A stretch of DNA of 64,000 nucleotides from Syngnathus acus (lineage: Eukaryota > Chordata > Actinopteri > Syngnathiformes > Syngnathidae): the NCBI RefSeq assembly GCF_901709675.1, contig NC_051094.1:14323501-14387500 (forward strand), given 5' to 3'. The notes below the pieces were generated by a model that searched no databases, was not told the origin of the DNA, and worked only from the letters and a program-made list of their open reading frames with translations. This document shows, piece by piece, positions 62,914 through 64,000 of the stretch. The translations under genes and the position numbers were made by a program. Every line of letters starts with the position of its first letter. Position 1 is the stretch's first letter.

Positions 62914-64000
62914 TTAGGTGTGGGCTACTGTGTGCTTGATTAAGCTTACCCTCCGTCTGAATTTTTGGCCACAAACTAAGCATGAAAAAGGTATCTCGCC
63001 AGTGTGGACTCTTGAGTGACTTCTTAAGTTTCCCTTCTGAGAGAATTTTTGGCCACACACTGAGCATGAAAAAGGTTTCTCACCAGTGTGGGTTCTTGCG
63101 TGACTTTTTAAGTGTGCCTTTTGCCTGAATTTCTGGCCACAAACTGAGCATGAAAAAGGTTTCTCGTCAGTGTGGATTCTTGTGTGACTTTTTAAGTGTC
63201 CCTTCTCAGAGAATTTTTGTCCACAAACTGAGCATGAAAAAGGTTTCTCGCCAGTGTGGATTCTTGTGTGACTTTTTAAGACGTTCTTATAAGAGAATCT
63301 TTGGCCACAAACTGAGCATGAAAAAGGTTTCTCACCAGTGTGGATTCTTGTGTGAGTTTTCAAGTTTCTTTTCTGAGAGAATGTTTGTCCACAAACTGAG
63401 CAGGAGAAAGGTTTCTCGCCAGTGTGGGTTCTTGTGTGCCCATTTAAATAGTCCCTTCGAGAGAATATTTGGCCACAAACTGAACATGAAAAAGGTTTCT
63501 CACCAGTGTGGGTTCTTGTATGAAATGTTAGACTTCCCTTCTGAGAGAATTTTTGGCCACAAACTGAGCAGGAAAGGTTTTTCTCTCTTGTGTACATTTT
63601 CATGTGTTGTTTCAAAACAGTGTTATTAGCACAACATTTCACACACTGAGAACATTGCCTGTGTTTGTTGTGAGACTCATCACCAGCAGCAGCAGGAACA
63701 TGTGACGACACATTTAATCTATCTAATGGTGGAGCTGCTCGTGATCCTCCACAGTGGTCTCCATCACCTTCTCTGATCATTGTTTGACTTGAGCTGCAGC
63801 TTGGAGGCTCCGCCCCTTTGCTCACCTCCTGTTGACCTTCATCTAAACTCTTCACAGGAACACCAGTCAATGGCATCTTGCAGGTATCCTCCTCCTCCTC
63901 CTCTTTAATGTCACAGGACTCCTCAGCCTCCTCTTTACGACAAGGCCGCTCCGGCTCTTCTTCCTCTTTTATGGTGCAAAGAAACTTCTGCTCCATTTGT
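62914..64000 (-). CDS. C2H2 zinc-finger protein ZNF-F (9 fingers), 5' partial at window end
   Basis: The large exon runs off the right edge; its stop is at 62914-62916. The visible part begins in the acidic region ([18 protein letters not shown], an internal Met, not the start). Helices: [63 protein letters not shown]. It shares the first three and last three fingers and the [12 protein letters not shown] linker with ZNF-E. Fingers 4-6 differ, and YKNV matches ZNF-B, so the middle of the array has been exchanged. Finger 1 has CSQCVKCC (Val for Gly). Confidence 0.85.
   Translation of the reverse strand, partial: QMEQKFLCTIKEEEEPERPCRKEEAEESCDIKEEEEEDTCKMPLTGVPVKSLDEGQQEVSKGAEPPSCSSSQTMIREGDGDHCGGSRAAPPLDRLNVSSHVPAAAGDESHNKHRQCSQCVKCCANNTVLKQHMKMYTREKNLSCSVCGQKFSQKGSLTFHTRTHTGEKPFSCSVCGQIFSRRDYLNGHTRTHTGEKPFSCSVCGQTFSQKRNLKTHTRIHTGEKPFSCSVCGQRFSYKNVLKSHTRIHTGEKPFSCSVCGQKFSEKGHLKSHTRIHTDEKPFSCSVCGQKFRQKAHLKSHARTHTGEKPFSCSVCGQKFSQKGNLRSHSRVHTGEIPFSCLVCGQKFRRRVSLIKHTVAHT

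Larger units (their letters stand above)
27797..64000 (-). repeat. Tandem array of at least six zinc-finger gene units
   Basis: Units run from just upstream of one TATA box to the next: about 27797-31176, 31177-39712, 39713-44625, 44626-55115 (including the foldback insertion), 55116-61428, and 61429 to beyond the window. Without insertions each is about 3.4-3.8 kb and has the order (plus strand): promoter-upstream block, 3' flank, ZNF large exon, second intron, start-codon exon, first intron, non-coding exon, TATA box. Nucleotide identity is visibly very high over non-coding parts, pointing to recent duplication. Shared insertions group C with D; shared 3' sequence (TTTGACAAGTGACTGAGC) groups E with F; shared promoter variants group A with B. 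Confidence 0.9.

Overview
This is a 64-kb piece of a ray-finned fish (teleost) genome. The evidence is GT-AG introns throughout, the conserved vertebrate gene order ift81 - atp2a2 - anapc7 (the human 12q24.11 order, from memory), teleost-type tRNA-derived SINEs and CR1/L2-type LINEs, and a tandem family of fish C2H2 zinc-finger genes. A syngnathid (pipefish/seahorse) is my guess from the zinc-finger family, but the sequence does not settle it.

Left part (1-27.8 kb), conserved genes. The last two coding exons of ift81 (+, 35-374) are followed by a complete 20-exon SERCA calcium pump gene, atp2a2 (+, 2034-19213). I could phase every exon, giving 1,044 residues for the SERCA2b form. An internal donor at 19055/19056 and a very strong acceptor at 22158 give a SERCA2a form of 996 residues ending A-K-A-I. 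Tail to tail with it lies anapc7 (-, 23405-27665, 11 exons, 565 residues), a TPR subunit of the anaphase-promoting complex. Introns and the intergenic stretch hold tRNA-derived SINEs, a Tc1-like remnant and a small inverted-repeat element.

Right part (27.8-64 kb), a young tandem array. At least six copies of a unit of about 3.4-3.8 kb each carry one minus-strand C2H2 zinc-finger gene (called ZNF-A to ZNF-F here). Each complete copy has a TATA box, a non-coding first exon, a 103-nt coding exon with the start codon, and a large exon with an acidic/Lys-rich N-terminal region and 7-11 (ancestrally up to 18) fingers. Finger number and finger order differ among copies. ZNF-C has a 28-alanine run and two nonsense codons; ZNF-F runs off the window. 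The sequence upstream of the ZNF TATA box also sits directly upstream of anapc7.

The array has collected mobile elements, mostly in the first intron of the ZNF genes, and the neighbouring copies serve as built-in empty sites. ZNF-B holds a 4.7-kb Ginger-like DNA transposon (TGTTG...CAACA ends, 4-bp CCGC target duplication, about 0.7-kb inverted repeats, 166-bp minisatellite, truncated integrase-type zinc-binding exons). Inside it is a TA-flanked non-autonomous element, and inside that an internally deleted SINE. ZNF-C and ZNF-D share a SINE in the second intron. Between units C and D lies a 5.1-kb foldback (NOF/MULE-like) transposon whose decayed transposase ends in a ubiquitin-specific-protease-like domain. 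ZNF-D holds a 1.0-kb element with a THAP exon and a second, divergent exon. ZNF-E holds a 2.6-kb 5'-truncated LINE with endonuclease and reverse transcriptase.

The most unusual items are the transposase-USP fusion with CRE-bearing tandem-repeat termini, the truncated Ginger element with its minisatellite arms, the two-exon THAP element, and the ZNF array as a record of finger turnover and transposon capture.
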